Of a stretch of 64,000 nt of DNA, positions 1-8,368 are shown piece after piece (the stretch's first letter is position 1; each line of letters opens with the position of its first letter). A program made the position numbers and the translations under genes. The DNA comes from Mycobacterium cookii (GTDB lineage Bacteria > Actinomycetota > Actinomycetes > Mycobacteriales > Mycobacteriaceae): NCBI RefSeq assembly GCF_010727945.1, contig NZ_AP022569.1:1984001-2048000 (forward strand). The letters run 5' to 3'. The notes beneath the pieces were generated by a model that was not told where the DNA came from, made no database searches, and saw only the letters and a program-made list of their open reading frames with translations.

Positions 1-1460
1 GGCGTCCTGCCCGACACAACCAGGGTGGTCACCGCCGACTCCGGTTGCGGTGCAACAGCTTCGGTGACCGGTGCTTGCTCGATCACCACGTGGGCGTTGG
101 TGCCGCTCACACCGAACGACGACACCCCGGCTCGCCGTGCCCGCCCCACCGCGGGCCAGGGCATCCCGTCGGCCGCGATGGTGAACTTCGACGCTCCTTC
201 GACGGCGTTCGGGGTCAGCTTGGTGAAATGCAGATGCTGCGGAATGTAGCCGTGCTGCACGGTCAGGACGGTCTTGATGAAACCGGCGATGCCGGCGGCT
301 GACTCCAGGTGACCCAAGTTGGTCTTCACCGACCCCAGCACCAGCGGCGCCGAGCCGTTGCGCTCGCCGAAAACCTGGTGCAGTGCACCCAACTCGATCG
401 GGTCGCCCAGTGCTGTACCCGTGCCGTGCGCCTCGACGTAGTCGATCTCGGAGGGCTCCAGCCGCGCCGACGCCAGCGCCGAGCGCACCACCGCCTGCTG
501 AGCGGGCCCGCTGGGCACCGTCTGACCGCTGCTGGGGCCGTCCTGGTTGACCGCCGACCCGCGCACCACCGCCAGCACCGAATCGCCGTCGCGTACCGCG
601 TCGCTGAGCCGCTTGAGCACCACGACGCCGCAGCCCTCGCTGCGGACATAGCCGTCGGCGCCGGCATCGAAGGTCTTGCAGCGGCCGTCGGGGGCCAGCA
701 TCCCCCACCGCGAGGTGGCAACGCTGTTTTCCGGGCTCAGCATCAAATTCACGCCGGCCACCAGCGCCTGGTCACTCTCCCGCTTGCGCAGGCTCTGGCA
801 GGCCAGATGCACGGTGACCAGCGACGACGAGCAGGCGGTGTCGAGCACGACCGCGGGGCCGTGCGCGCCCAGGAAATAGGACAAGCGTCCGGCAGCAAAG
901 TTCGCCGCGTTCCCAAACGGGACATGCGGGTCGACCTCTTCCGGCGGCAGTCGGCCGGCCAGGGTCAGCGTGTAGTCATACGTCGTCATACCGACGAACA
1001 CCGCAGTCTGGGTGCCGCGGATCTCCGGGGCGGTGATACCCGCGTTTTCCAGTGCCTCCCAGGTGACTTCGAGCAGCAGCCGCTGCTGGGGATCCATCGC
1101 CGCGGCCTCGCGCGGCGAGATCCCGAAGAATTCGGCGTCGAACTCGCTGGGCCGCCAGGACGTCAGAAAACCGCCCTCTTTGCTGACGATCGTGCCCGGT
1201 ATCGAGTGATCGTCGGCGTAGAAGGCGTCGGCGTCCCAACGCTCCGACGGAACCTCGACGATGCCGCTGACGCCGTCTTGGAGCAACTGCCAGAACTGCG
1301 CGGTGCTGTCCACTCCCCCGGGCAGCCGACAGCCCATTCCGATCACCGCGATCGGCTCGGTGTCACCCTTTTCGGCGATTTCCAACCGCGCCGTCAGGTC
1401 GTCGATCTTGCGCAACGCCTCGGTGATGATCGCCCGACGGTCCGACGGTGCAGCAGTCAT
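1..1460 (-). CDS. Type I polyketide synthase, N-terminal part (ketosynthase), cut by the window edge
   Basis: The minus strand is open from an ATG at 1460 to base 1, about 486 codons, so only the N-terminus is present. After a short helical docking-type N-terminus (residues 1-30) comes a beta-ketoacyl synthase domain: [13 protein letters not shown] near 37-49, the active-site Cys in DTACSSSLV (about Cys210), and the two catalytic His in EAHGTGT and in [12 protein letters not shown], followed by the [10 protein letters not shown] end motif. A GAGGGGAG ribosome site precedes the ATG. The KS resembles mycobacterial lipid synthases such as the Pks1, Pps and Pks12 types. The upstream co-directed fatty-acyl-AMP ligase probably loads its starter chain. 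The final lipid cannot be deduced because the downstream domains are outside the window. Confidence 0.93.
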   Translation of the reverse strand, partial: MTAAPSDRRAIITEALRKIDDLTARLEIAEKGDTEPIAVIGMGCRLPGGVDSTAQFWQLLQDGVSGIVEVPSERWDADAFYADDHSIPGTIVSKEGGFLTSWRPSEFDAEFFGISPREAAAMDPQQRLLLEVTWEALENAGITAPEIRGTQTAVFVGMTTYDYTLTLAGRLPPEEVDPHVPFGNAANFAAGRLSYFLGAHGPAVVLDTACSSSLVTVHLACQSLRKRESDQALVAGVNLMLSPENSVATSRWGMLAPDGRCKTFDAGADGYVRSEGCGVVVLKRLSDAVRDGDSVLAVVRGSAVNQDGPSSGQTVPSGPAQQAVVRSALASARLEPSEIDYVEAHGTGTALGDPIELGALHQVFGERNGSAPLVLGSVKTNLGHLESAAGIAGFIKTVLTVQHGYIPQHLHFTKLTPNAVEGASKFTIAADGMPWPAVGRARRAGVSSFGVSGTNAHVVIEQAPVTEAVAPQPESAVTTLVVSGRT

Positions 1461-1678
1461 CGCGCTCCCCTCGGTGTGTTGGAAAGTCGTTGCAGTATTT
1501 CACCGTGTGCGAGAAGCTCGGCCCCGCCCACGGAGATCATCCGGGCGTATCCGGTCGGTTCGCCTCGTTGCACCGACGATGTTCAGCCCAGCCGAAGTGT
1601 TCGATATTACCGGCAAACGGGCGGTGCTGAACCAAGCCCCCCTGTACAGCGGGTACAAAAAATCTCTTCGATGACATC

Positions 1679-1707
1679 GGCTTTACCCCCCGCTGCGGTG
1701 TAAAGCC
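1679..1707 (-). terminator. Hairpin in the FAAL-PKS gap
   Basis: Perfect 8-bp arms GGCTTTAC (1679-1686) and GTAAAGCC (1700-1707) enclose a 13-nt loop. On the minus strand a run of six T (1657-1662) follows about 16 bases later, so this could be a weak intrinsic terminator or attenuator between the ligase and synthase genes. It may equally be a leader structure of the PKS transcript. Confidence 0.4.
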
Positions 1708-1727
1708 GTCCGGATCCCCCCAAGCGG

Positions 1728-1750
1728 TCCTGTCGTCAATGCCGACAGGA
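1728..1750 (-). terminator. Hairpin just after the FAAL stop codon
   Basis: Arms TCCTGTCG (1728-1735) and CGACAGGA (1743-1750) are perfectly complementary around a 7-nt loop, beginning three bases after the ligase stop codon. There is no T-tract directly behind it. Mycobacterial terminators often lack one, so partial termination or mRNA 3'-end protection is possible. Confidence 0.4.
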
Positions 1751-1752
1751 AA

Positions 1753-3498
1753 TCACGCGGTGGAATCCAAACGGCTGAACTCATCCTGCCGGTAGACCTC
1801 GACACACGAGGAACGGCGGATCTTCCCGCTGGTCGTGATCGGAATAGAGCCAGGCGGCACCAGCACCAGGTCGGCCACCCGCAACCCGTGCGACTTCGAA
1901 ATCGCTGACGTCACTTGCTGTCTCACGTCGCGGAGCCGCTCCTGCTGCTCGGCCTCGGAGCCCTTCTGCTTCATCTCCGCGATCACGACCAGCCGCTCGG
2001 TGCGCTCACCCTCGACGGAGATCGCGGCGACACGACCGCCACTGATCTCCTGCGTGGTCGCTTCGATGTCGTCGGGGTAGTGGTTACGCCCGTCGACAAT
2101 CAGCAGGTCCTTGATGCGGCCGATGATGAACAGCTCGCTGTCGTAGATGACGCCCAGGTCGCCGGTCCGCAGCCACGGCCCCAGCGGCGTACCGGTGGAC
2201 GGGTCGACGAGCTGCCCGCCGAAGGTCCGCTGCGTCTGCTGCGGTTTGCGCCAGTAACCTGCGGCGATGTTGTCGCCGTGCAGCCAGATCTCGCCGACCA
2301 TGCCGGCCGGGTTCTCGATCCGGGTCTCGGGGTCGACGATGCGGATGGTCGACGCGCGCGGCGTGCCGACGCCGACCAACTCGACCCCGCTCGCGTTGTC
2401 GCAGGCCTCGGCGTGCCCGGCGGACAGCTTCTCGTAGTCGAACGTGGCGACCGTCGGCGGGCGCCCCGGACCTGACGAGTTCACGTAGACCATGGCCTCG
2501 GCGAGCCCGTAGGACGGCTTCAGCGAGTTCGCCGGGAAGTTGAACTCGCCGAACCGGTCCAGGAAGCGGCGGATCGTCGCCGCGTGCACGCGCTCACTTC
2601 CGGACAGGACCGTGTGCACGCCCGACAGGTCGAGGCCGGCCATGTCTTCGTCGGTGGTCCGCCGCGCGGCCAGCTCGAAGGCGAAGTTCGGCACCGCGGT
2701 GAAGGTGCGGGAGTGGACGGCCAACTGCTGGATCCACCGGGCAGGCCGCTGCAAGAACGCCATCGGGCTCATCAGCACCGAGTGCAGGCCCATCGTCAGC
2801 GCGCCGGTGATGCCGAGCAGTAGTCCCATGTCGTGGTAGACGGGCAGCCAGGACACCAGCGTGGTGTCCGACGGCGGTACCGCGCCCTCGGCCTCGAAAT
2901 AGTCCTCCCGGACCTGCTGCACGTTGGCCAGGATGTTCTTGTGGGTGACCACGACGGCGGCCGGTGAACGAGTCGAGCCGGAGGTGTACTGCAGCACCGC
3001 GTTCTTGGTCCGCGGCGCGGGCGGTGCCTGGAAGTTCGGCGGGGCCTCCAGATCGAGGCTGTCGACCTCGATCACGGCCGGGGGCGTGCCGGGCAGCGAG
3101 CGGGTGCACCCGACCACGTCGTCGACCACCACCGAGGTGGTCAGCAACACCGTGGGTGCGCAGTCCTGCAGCGCTGAGGAGGCACGCTCGTCGTGGGCGC
3201 CGAATTGCGGAACGGGCAGCGGGACCGCCACCAGACCGGCCTCCAGCGCCGCGTAGAACGCGACGACGTACTCCAGACCCTGTGGCGCGAGGATGGCAGC
3301 GCGGTCGCCCGGCGCTCCGATGGTCGAAATCTCGGCGGCCAACGCCTGCACGCGACCGAAGAGCTCAGACCAGCTCAGATTCTGCTCGTAGCCGGCCGGG
3401 TCGATCTCGTAGTCGATGTAGGTGTAGGCGGGCGCATCCGGCTGTTGCCGGGCCCAATCCCGCAGTACAGCGGCAATAGAGGCTTCAGTTACTGCCAT
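1753..3498 (-). CDS. Long-chain fatty-acyl-AMP ligase (FAAL, FadD21/26/28 type)
   Basis: The 581-aa protein is an ANL-superfamily enzyme that activates a fatty acid as acyl-adenylate and hands it to a PKS acyl carrier. The P-loop motif YTSGSTRSPA sits at about 171-180, the adenylate Tyr region is SYGLAEAM, LRTGDLG is near 465, and the C-terminal catalytic Lys is in TTSGKIRRSS (about 559). The length and the FAAL-like wording of these motifs match mycobacterial FAALs rather than CoA ligases. The ATG is preceded by AAAGGGG. It lies 292 bp upstream of a PKS on the same strand, the usual FadD-PKS pairing for cell-envelope lipids. Exact orthology is not clear. Confidence 0.93.
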   Translation of the reverse strand: MAVTEASIAAVLRDWARQQPDAPAYTYIDYEIDPAGYEQNLSWSELFGRVQALAAEISTIGAPGDRAAILAPQGLEYVVAFYAALEAGLVAVPLPVPQFGAHDERASSALQDCAPTVLLTTSVVVDDVVGCTRSLPGTPPAVIEVDSLDLEAPPNFQAPPAPRTKNAVLQYTSGSTRSPAAVVVTHKNILANVQQVREDYFEAEGAVPPSDTTLVSWLPVYHDMGLLLGITGALTMGLHSVLMSPMAFLQRPARWIQQLAVHSRTFTAVPNFAFELAARRTTDEDMAGLDLSGVHTVLSGSERVHAATIRRFLDRFGEFNFPANSLKPSYGLAEAMVYVNSSGPGRPPTVATFDYEKLSAGHAEACDNASGVELVGVGTPRASTIRIVDPETRIENPAGMVGEIWLHGDNIAAGYWRKPQQTQRTFGGQLVDPSTGTPLGPWLRTGDLGVIYDSELFIIGRIKDLLIVDGRNHYPDDIEATTQEISGGRVAAISVEGERTERLVVIAEMKQKGSEAEQQERLRDVRQQVTSAISKSHGLRVADLVLVPPGSIPITTSGKIRRSSCVEVYRQDEFSRLDSTA

Positions 3499-4158
3499 CG
3501 GGCCACCCCTTTAGTTCTAGTCCCCCGAACACCAATGACAAGGGCGCTTGTGATGCAGGAGATTAACAGGGGCGTCGCACATCTCGGACCGAAAACCCAA
3601 GAATGTAATACGCGCGACAAACAGAAGCTCCGTTCCTGCCTGCGTCATTGCTGGGACGATAGGTTTGCTATGAGGATCGCGCCCAGATCCGTTCCCTCAC
3701 CAGTCGTGCGACCTCTATCTTACCGGACGGTCAGTTCGATTGCATAGTCGAACTGAGTTATGCCCTATAAAAGGACTTTTGCGAGGTCACAGGGGGTGCG
3801 TCGGCCAGCTGGCGATCGGCGGCCGGTGATGCGACCGTCCCGTCTGGGACCCAATGGAGCCGCAGTGATGCCGGACCCACAAAACCTCCGTCAAGGAGGG
3901 GGTTTGCTGGGTTTCGCCACGCGTGCCGCAAAGTGTGGTGTTATTCACTTTTTCGGCAGAAGCCCAGCTCAGCCGCCTCCGCAGATCTCTTGAAAATAAC
4001 GTTCGGAAGGCAAACAGACGTGTCATCCAAGTAATCGGACTTAATGTCCAATTCTTCGGCTAACTAACGTTTGCGGCCATTAAAAGTATTACGGGTTTGC
4101 CTGTTTCCATTACGTCAACTCTTTTGGCAACGAACGTTTTATTTAGGTCTGCTCGACC
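3499..4158. other. 660-bp gene-free stretch, AT-rich towards its right end
   Basis: No convincing coding region was found on either strand; the short open frames lack ribosome sites and family resemblance. The left part carries the promoter side of the FAAL gene. The right part (about 3940-4150) is clearly richer in A and T than its neighbours. It includes an operator-like dyad (3731-3756), a CCTATAAAAGG stretch near 3765 and a weak CCTCC/GGAGG hairpin near 3885-3900. It may be a large regulatory region or remnant DNA from an insertion. Confidence 0.5.
3731..3756. promoter_or_regulatory. Dyad symmetry, possible operator
   Basis: Two perfect 9-bp arms, TCAGTTCGA (3731-3739) and TCGAACTGA (3748-3756), are separated by 8 bp. 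The centre-to-centre spacing of 17 bp resembles sites for dimeric helix-turn-helix repressors. It lies about 235 bp upstream of the FAAL start. No regulator gene is adjacent. Confidence 0.4.
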
Positions 4159-4863
4159 TCAACAAGAGGACAAGATCTTGCCCTCGACCTCTTTAGCCAG
4201 CTCTGGTATGTGGTCGCTGAGATAGAAATGGTGACCGGGAAATACCCGGATACTGAAGTCCGCTGTCGTGCGCTCCGACCACCCCGATACCTTCTCGTAG
4301 GTCGCGACCTCGTCGTCATCGCCCAGGAAGGCCGAGATTGGGCACGACAATCTCTCCTCGGGTGGGCAATCGTATTTGGAGATCGCCTTCAGGCCGCGGA
4401 GCGTCGGCAGGATGCTGGCGGCAAATTCTTCGTTTTCCAAGAACTCAGGGTTGACGCCGGTCATCTCGCTAACCGCGGCAAGCAGGCCCTGATCCGACTC
4501 GGGGATGTGCTCGTAGCCGACGCGGCCCGGTGCCGCAGCCGCGGACACGAACAATGCGGCGATCGGGCTGCCGGCCGCTTCGAAGCGGCGCGCGACCTCG
4601 AAGGCCAGCAGACCGCCCATGCTGTGACCGAAGAAGGCGACCTTCTCGTCCGGGCTCTCCGGCGGCTTGAGCATTTGGCAAACTTTGTCGGCAAGATCGG
4701 TGATGCTGGTAAACGACCCGAGATCGTGATTACCACCCCGTCCCGGATACCGAACGGCGATGCGTTTGATATCACCGGCAAACGCTTTGGCAAAAGGAAC
4801 GTAATACTCTGCGGATCCCCCGGCGTGCGGAAAGATGTAGAGCTTCGGCGGTTGCCCAGTCAC
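4159..4863 (-). CDS. Type II thioesterase, TesA paralogue
   Basis: The alpha/beta-hydrolase releases or edits acyl chains on polyketide synthases. The sequence shows LYIFPHAGG at the N-terminus, nucleophile elbow FFGHSMGG (Ser about 81 from the GTG), FLGDDDE for the acidic residue and a C-terminal FPGHHFYLSDH with the catalytic His. These are the motifs of mycobacterial TesA, which serves the phthiocerol and phenolic-glycolipid synthases. The GTG at 4863 gives 234 aa, the family size; an in-frame ATG at 4935 would add 24 Arg/Cys-rich residues unlike the family. Neither start has a strong ribosome site. Co-occurrence with a FAAL and a PKS suggests one lipid-assembly locus, although the 660-bp gap leaves co-transcription doubtful. 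Confidence 0.88.
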   Translation of the reverse strand: MTGQPPKLYIFPHAGGSAEYYVPFAKAFAGDIKRIAVRYPGRGGNHDLGSFTSITDLADKVCQMLKPPESPDEKVAFFGHSMGGLLAFEVARRFEAAGSPIAALFVSAAAAPGRVGYEHIPESDQGLLAAVSEMTGVNPEFLENEEFAASILPTLRGLKAISKYDCPPEERLSCPISAFLGDDDEVATYEKVSGWSERTTADFSIRVFPGHHFYLSDHIPELAKEVEGKILSSC

Positions 4864-5184
4864 GCGGCAACGATACCGTCCCGCCTCTGGCCTGCACCGC
4901 ATGACGCGACAGCGACCGACGCCGGCCGAATGCACGAACCCGGGCCCGATTCCGACGCGGATTCGGCGCCGCGTTCACGCCCCGGTCAGCTGGTCGCAAC
5001 CTGTGAAAATGCTTAGACGAAAACATGCCGTTTCCAGGCAAGATGTTTCCCGATTTGAGTATCGCTGAACGCAAAAAAAGCTTACGATTTCCACGCCATC
5101 ATGGACGGCAGTCGCTCTAGGGGAGGTCCGCCCAAAACAGCCCGGTCTGAAGTACTGTTCGACTTCAGCGCCGGCGGGGATGTT

Positions 5185-5192
5185 AGTGGAGG
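5185..5192 (+). promoter_or_regulatory. Ribosome binding site fixing the PE start
   Basis: GTGGAGG lies six bases before ATG 5199. An in-frame TTG at 5194-5196 region is too close to this site, so the ATG is preferred. The 335-bp gap between the divergent thioesterase and this gene must hold both promoters, but I see no clear -10/-35 pair. Confidence 0.5.
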
Positions 5193-5198
5193 TTGGAA

Positions 5199-5501
5199 AT
5201 GTTCGTTACTACACAGCCAGACGTGTTGCAGGGGGCGGCGGGAAGCCTGTCCGGGCTCGGGGAGGCACTGGCGGCGCGGAACGCGGCCGCGGCCGCTCCG
5301 ACGACGGCGTTGTCCCCCGCGGCGTCAGACCTGGTGTCCGCGATGACGGCGGCCCAGTTCGGTCAGCACGGTCTGACCTACCAGCAGATCGCCGCCCAGG
5401 CCGCGGCGGTGCACGAGCAGTTGGTGGCCACGCTGCGGTCCGGTGCCGGTGCCTACGACCTGACCGAGGCCGCCAACGCCGCAGCTGCTGTGGTGGAGTA
5501 G
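5199..5501 (+). CDS. PE family protein
   Basis: This 100-aa protein is a stand-alone PE domain: two Ala-rich helices and the type VII export signal YxxxD/E as YDLTE at 86-90. The signature dipeptide is Pro-Asp (residues 7-8, TTQPDVL) instead of Pro-Glu. There is no PGRS tail. PE proteins pair with the following PPE protein as a helical bundle and leave the cell through an ESX system. The stop is 7 bp before the PPE start, so the two are almost certainly co-translated. The module resembles PE13-PPE18-EsxK-EsxL of M. tuberculosis (ESX-5a). Confidence 0.93.
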   Translation: MFVTTQPDVLQGAAGSLSGLGEALAARNAAAAAPTTALSPAASDLVSAMTAAQFGQHGLTYQQIAAQAAAVHEQLVATLRSGAGAYDLTEAANAAAAVVE

Positions 5502-5508
5502 TGAGTCG

Positions 5509-6711
5509 ATGAGTTTTTCGCTGATACCTCCGGAGATCAACTCCGCGCTGATGTATTCCGGCGCGGGATCGTCTCCGTTGTTGGAGGCGGCCGCCGCGTG
5601 GGACGGGCTGGCCACAGACCTGGAGACGACGGCCACGCAGTACCAGACCGCCATCACCAACCTGACCACCGGCCCGTGGCTGGGTGCGTCATCGGCGCGG
5701 ATGGCCTCGGCCGCCGCGCCGTACATCGCCTGGATGCAAAGCACCGCCGCCGAAGCTGCCCAGACCGGAGCGCAGGCCAAGGCGGCCGCTGCGGCCTACC
5801 AGACCGCGTACACCTCGATGGTTCCGCCCCCACTGATCACGGCCAACCGGACCGAGCTGGCCACGCTGGTGGCCAACAACTTCCTGGGCCAGAACACCGG
5901 GGCGATCGCCCAGAACGAGGCCGAATACCTGGACATGTGGATCCAGGACGCGCTGGGCATGGACACCTATCACATGAATTCGTCGGCGGCGAGCGGCGCA
6001 TTGCCCGCCCAGTCCGCGGCGCCGATGGTGACCAGCGGCGTGAATCCGACGGCAACGGCGGCAGCCGCCTTGCCGGCCGACACGGGCGGCCAGCTGTTCT
6101 TCGATCAAATTGCCCTGGCCGTCGCGGAACTGTTCGGCTACAACGGGTCGGCGCCGACTGTGGCGGGTTTTGGGAGCTGGCTCGACACAGCGGTTCTCGG
6201 AATTGCCGGTAACCCGACGGCGGCCCTGCTGCCGATCCAGGGCACGTATTACATGGGCATGCTGGGCAGCACGCCCGCTCGTATGTTCATGAGCTCGGGC
6301 AGCAGCAGCGGTGCCGGCGCCAGCGCGGACGTGCTGGTCGGCATGAAAGATTCGCTGCTGGACAACGTCGGCAAGATGATCGACGGCAAAGCCAGCGGCG
6401 TGATGAGCGGCGTGAGCGGTCAACTGGCCAAGTGGGGAGCGGGTATCCAGTCCGGCATCCAGGCGCAGATGGCACACGCGATGCAAGCGGGCGGTTTGTC
6501 GGTACCGCACTCCTGGCACGGTGGTGCCGGGATCGAACGTGCAATGCCGACTCTGCCGGCCACCAGCGTCGCACCGCCGAGCATGATGCACGGCCTGCCC
6601 AGCAGCCCGTTCTCCCAAGGGTTGATGGGCGCGCTGGCCGGACGCGGGATGACCGCCATGGGCTCTCGAGTCGCCGCCAAGGTCATGCCCCGCTCGCCTG
6701 CCGGCGGGTAA
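5509..6711 (+). CDS. PPE family protein, PPE-SVP subgroup
   Basis: The 400-aa protein starts MSFSLIPPE (PPE at 7-9), has the WxG turn at W57-L58-G59 and an Ala-rich helical N-domain of about 180 residues. The C-terminal half is Gly/Ala/Ser-rich and contains GGLSVPHSW, the SVP motif that defines the PPE-SVP subgroup to which PPE18 belongs. It forms the secreted partner of the upstream PE and is likely exported to the surface by ESX-5. The next gene, an Esx protein, begins 54 bp downstream behind a good ribosome site. Confidence 0.93.
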   Translation: MSFSLIPPEINSALMYSGAGSSPLLEAAAAWDGLATDLETTATQYQTAITNLTTGPWLGASSARMASAAAPYIAWMQSTAAEAAQTGAQAKAAAAAYQTAYTSMVPPPLITANRTELATLVANNFLGQNTGAIAQNEAEYLDMWIQDALGMDTYHMNSSAASGALPAQSAAPMVTSGVNPTATAAAALPADTGGQLFFDQIALAVAELFGYNGSAPTVAGFGSWLDTAVLGIAGNPTAALLPIQGTYYMGMLGSTPARMFMSSGSSSGAGASADVLVGMKDSLLDNVGKMIDGKASGVMSGVSGQLAKWGAGIQSGIQAQMAHAMQAGGLSVPHSWHGGAGIERAMPTLPATSVAPPSMMHGLPSSPFSQGLMGALAGRGMTAMGSRVAAKVMPRSPAGG

Positions 6712-6765
6712 AACCCCTGTCGTACAACATATTTGACACCACGCCCAATATATAAGGAGAGAGAT

Positions 6766-7062
6766 ATGCCTACTCGTTTTATGACTGACCCGCACGAGAT
6801 GCGGTCGATGGCGGGCCGTTTCGACGTGCACGCGCAGACGGTGGAGGACGAGGCCCGCAAGATGTGGGCGTCGTCTCAGAACATCGCCGGGGCCGGCTGG
6901 AGCGGTACCGCTCAGGCCACCTCCTACGACACCATGGGCCAGATGAACACCGCGTTCCGCAACATCGTCAACATGCTGCACGGTGTGCGCGACGGACTGA
7001 TCCGCGACGCCAACAACTACGAGAGCCAAGAGCAGGCCTCTCAGCAGATCCTGTCCAGCTAG
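6766..7062 (+). CDS. EsxJ/EsxK-like WXG100 protein (QILSS family)
   Basis: The 98-aa protein has WSG at about 45-47, the C-terminal secretion signal YESQE and the ending ASQQILSS that marks the five-member EsxJ/K/M/P/W family of M. tuberculosis. It forms a heterodimer with the following EsxI-type protein and is an ESX-5-type substrate and T-cell antigen family. The ATG at 6766 follows AAGGAGAGAG. An upstream in-frame start is possible but would add residues the family does not have. Confidence 0.95.
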   Translation: MPTRFMTDPHEMRSMAGRFDVHAQTVEDEARKMWASSQNIAGAGWSGTAQATSYDTMGQMNTAFRNIVNMLHGVRDGLIRDANNYESQEQASQQILSS

Positions 7063-7098
7063 CCCACCACCGACCAGACTTTGTAAAAGGAGAACGTT

Positions 7099-7383
7099 AT
7101 GTCGATCAGTTACCAGTTCGGCGATGTCGACGCCCACGGCGCGCTGATCCGCGCCCAGGCCGCCTCCCTGGAGGCCGAGCACCAAGCCATCGTGCGCGAT
7201 GTGCTGGCTGCCGGTGATTTCTGGGGTGGCTCGGGTTCGGTGGCCTGCCAGGAGTTCATCACCCAGTTGGGTCGCAACTTCCAGGTCATCTACGAACAAG
7301 CCAACTCCCACGGCCAGAAAGTGCAGACCGCCGGCAACAACATGAGCAGCACCGACTCCGCGGTCGGCTCCAGCTGGGCCTGA
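7099..7383 (+). CDS. EsxI/EsxL-like WXG100 protein (Mtb9.9 family)
   Basis: The 94-aa protein has the family N-terminus ISYQFGDVDAHGA, the turn WGG at 42-44 and the ending TDSAVGSSWA typical of EsxI/L/N/O/V. It is the partner of the preceding EsxJ-like protein, 36 bp upstream, with AAAAGGAGAA before the ATG. It is the last gene of the PE-PPE-Esx-Esx module and is followed at once by a strong terminator. Confidence 0.95.
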   Translation: MSISYQFGDVDAHGALIRAQAASLEAEHQAIVRDVLAAGDFWGGSGSVACQEFITQLGRNFQVIYEQANSHGQKVQTAGNNMSSTDSAVGSSWA

Positions 7384-7397
7384 CACCCACGAGTACA

Positions 7398-7440
7398 TGT
7401 GGCCCGCACACCCAAAGGGTGTGCGGGCCACAACTTTTTC
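7398..7440 (+). terminator. Strong intrinsic terminator
   Basis: A perfect 16-bp stem (7398-7413 with 7417-7432) closes on a three-base AAA loop and is followed by CAACTTTTTC. It sits 14 bp after the EsxI-like stop. This is one of the few classical hairpin-plus-T terminators in the window and insulates the ESX module from the dehydrogenase gene downstream. Confidence 0.9.
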
Positions 7441-7524
7441 CGGGTTGCCCGAAACCACCCGGTCGAATCCGGTACCGACGATCCCGGCTAGCCTGGACGG
7501 CATCACCTCTAGCAAGGAGCGTCC

Positions 7525-8355
7525 ATGGAAGGCTTCGCCGGAAAAGTCGCCGCGGTCACCGGAGCCGGCTCAGGCATCGGACAGGCGCTGGCCCTCGAAC
7601 TGGCTCGCTCGGGCGCTTCGCTGGCGATCAGCGATGTCAACCTCGAGGGTCTTGCCGAGACCGAAGAACGGCTGAAAGCCATTGGCGCACAGGTCAAATC
7701 GGATCGACTCGACGTCACCGAGCGCGAAGCCTTCCAGCTCTACGCCGACCAGGTCAAAGAACACTTCGGCAAGGTCAACCAGATCTACAACAACGCCGGG
7801 ATCGCCTTCACCGGCGACGTCGACATCACCGCATTCAAGGACATCGAGCGGGTGATGGACATCGACTTCTGGGGAGTCGTCAACGGCACCAAAGCCTTTA
7901 TTCCTCATCTGATCGCCTCCGGCGACGGCCACATCGTCAACGTCTCCAGCCTGTTCGGGCTGATGGCGATCCCCGGGCAGGCCGCCTACAACTCGGCCAA
8001 ATTCGCGGTACGCGGCTTCACCGAGGCGCTGCGACAAGAGATGGTGCTCAACCGTGAGCCGGTGAAAGTGACGTCGGTGCACCCCGGCGGAATCAAGACC
8101 GCGATCGCCCGCAACGGCCTGACCGCGGAAGGGGTGGATCCCGGGGCCCAGTCCAAGGTCTTCGACAAGCGACTGGCCAGCACCACCCCGCAGCGGGCGG
8201 CCGAGATCATCTTGGACGGGGTCCGCAAAAACAAGGCACGGGTCCTCGTCGGCCAGGACGCCGTCGTGCTGGACCTGATCGTGCGCATCACCGGTTCCGG
8301 CTACCAGCGACTGTTCGCGCCTGTCATCGGCCGGATCAAGCCGCCATCGCGCTAA
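7525..8355 (+). CDS. Short-chain dehydrogenase/reductase (Rv1245c-like)
   Basis: The 276-aa classical SDR shows the cofactor motif TGAGSGIG (12-19), NNAG (89-92), and the catalytic Ser141/142, Tyr155 and Lys159 (YNSAK). It should oxidise or reduce a hydroxyl/keto group with NAD(P); the substrate is unknown. An AAGGAG site precedes the ATG. It converges with LpqZ, as Rv1245c does with lpqZ in M. tuberculosis, and marks the start of the conserved inverted block. Confidence 0.9.
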   Translation: MEGFAGKVAAVTGAGSGIGQALALELARSGASLAISDVNLEGLAETEERLKAIGAQVKSDRLDVTEREAFQLYADQVKEHFGKVNQIYNNAGIAFTGDVDITAFKDIERVMDIDFWGVVNGTKAFIPHLIASGDGHIVNVSSLFGLMAIPGQAAYNSAKFAVRGFTEALRQEMVLNREPVKVTSVHPGGIKTAIARNGLTAEGVDPGAQSKVFDKRLASTTPQRAAEIILDGVRKNKARVLVGQDAVVLDLIVRITGSGYQRLFAPVIGRIKPPSR

Positions 8356-8368
8356 CGCCGCCGTCGCG

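Noticed and set aside
309..1703. 464-aa plus-strand open frame
   Set aside because: It is antisense to the polyketide synthase, whose minus-strand frame shows all ketosynthase motifs; the plus frame has low-complexity Arg/His/Gln-rich composition typical of high-GC shadows.
5689..7515. 608-aa minus-strand open frame
   Set aside because: Runs antisense through the PPE and both Esx genes and across the terminator; no recognisable motifs.
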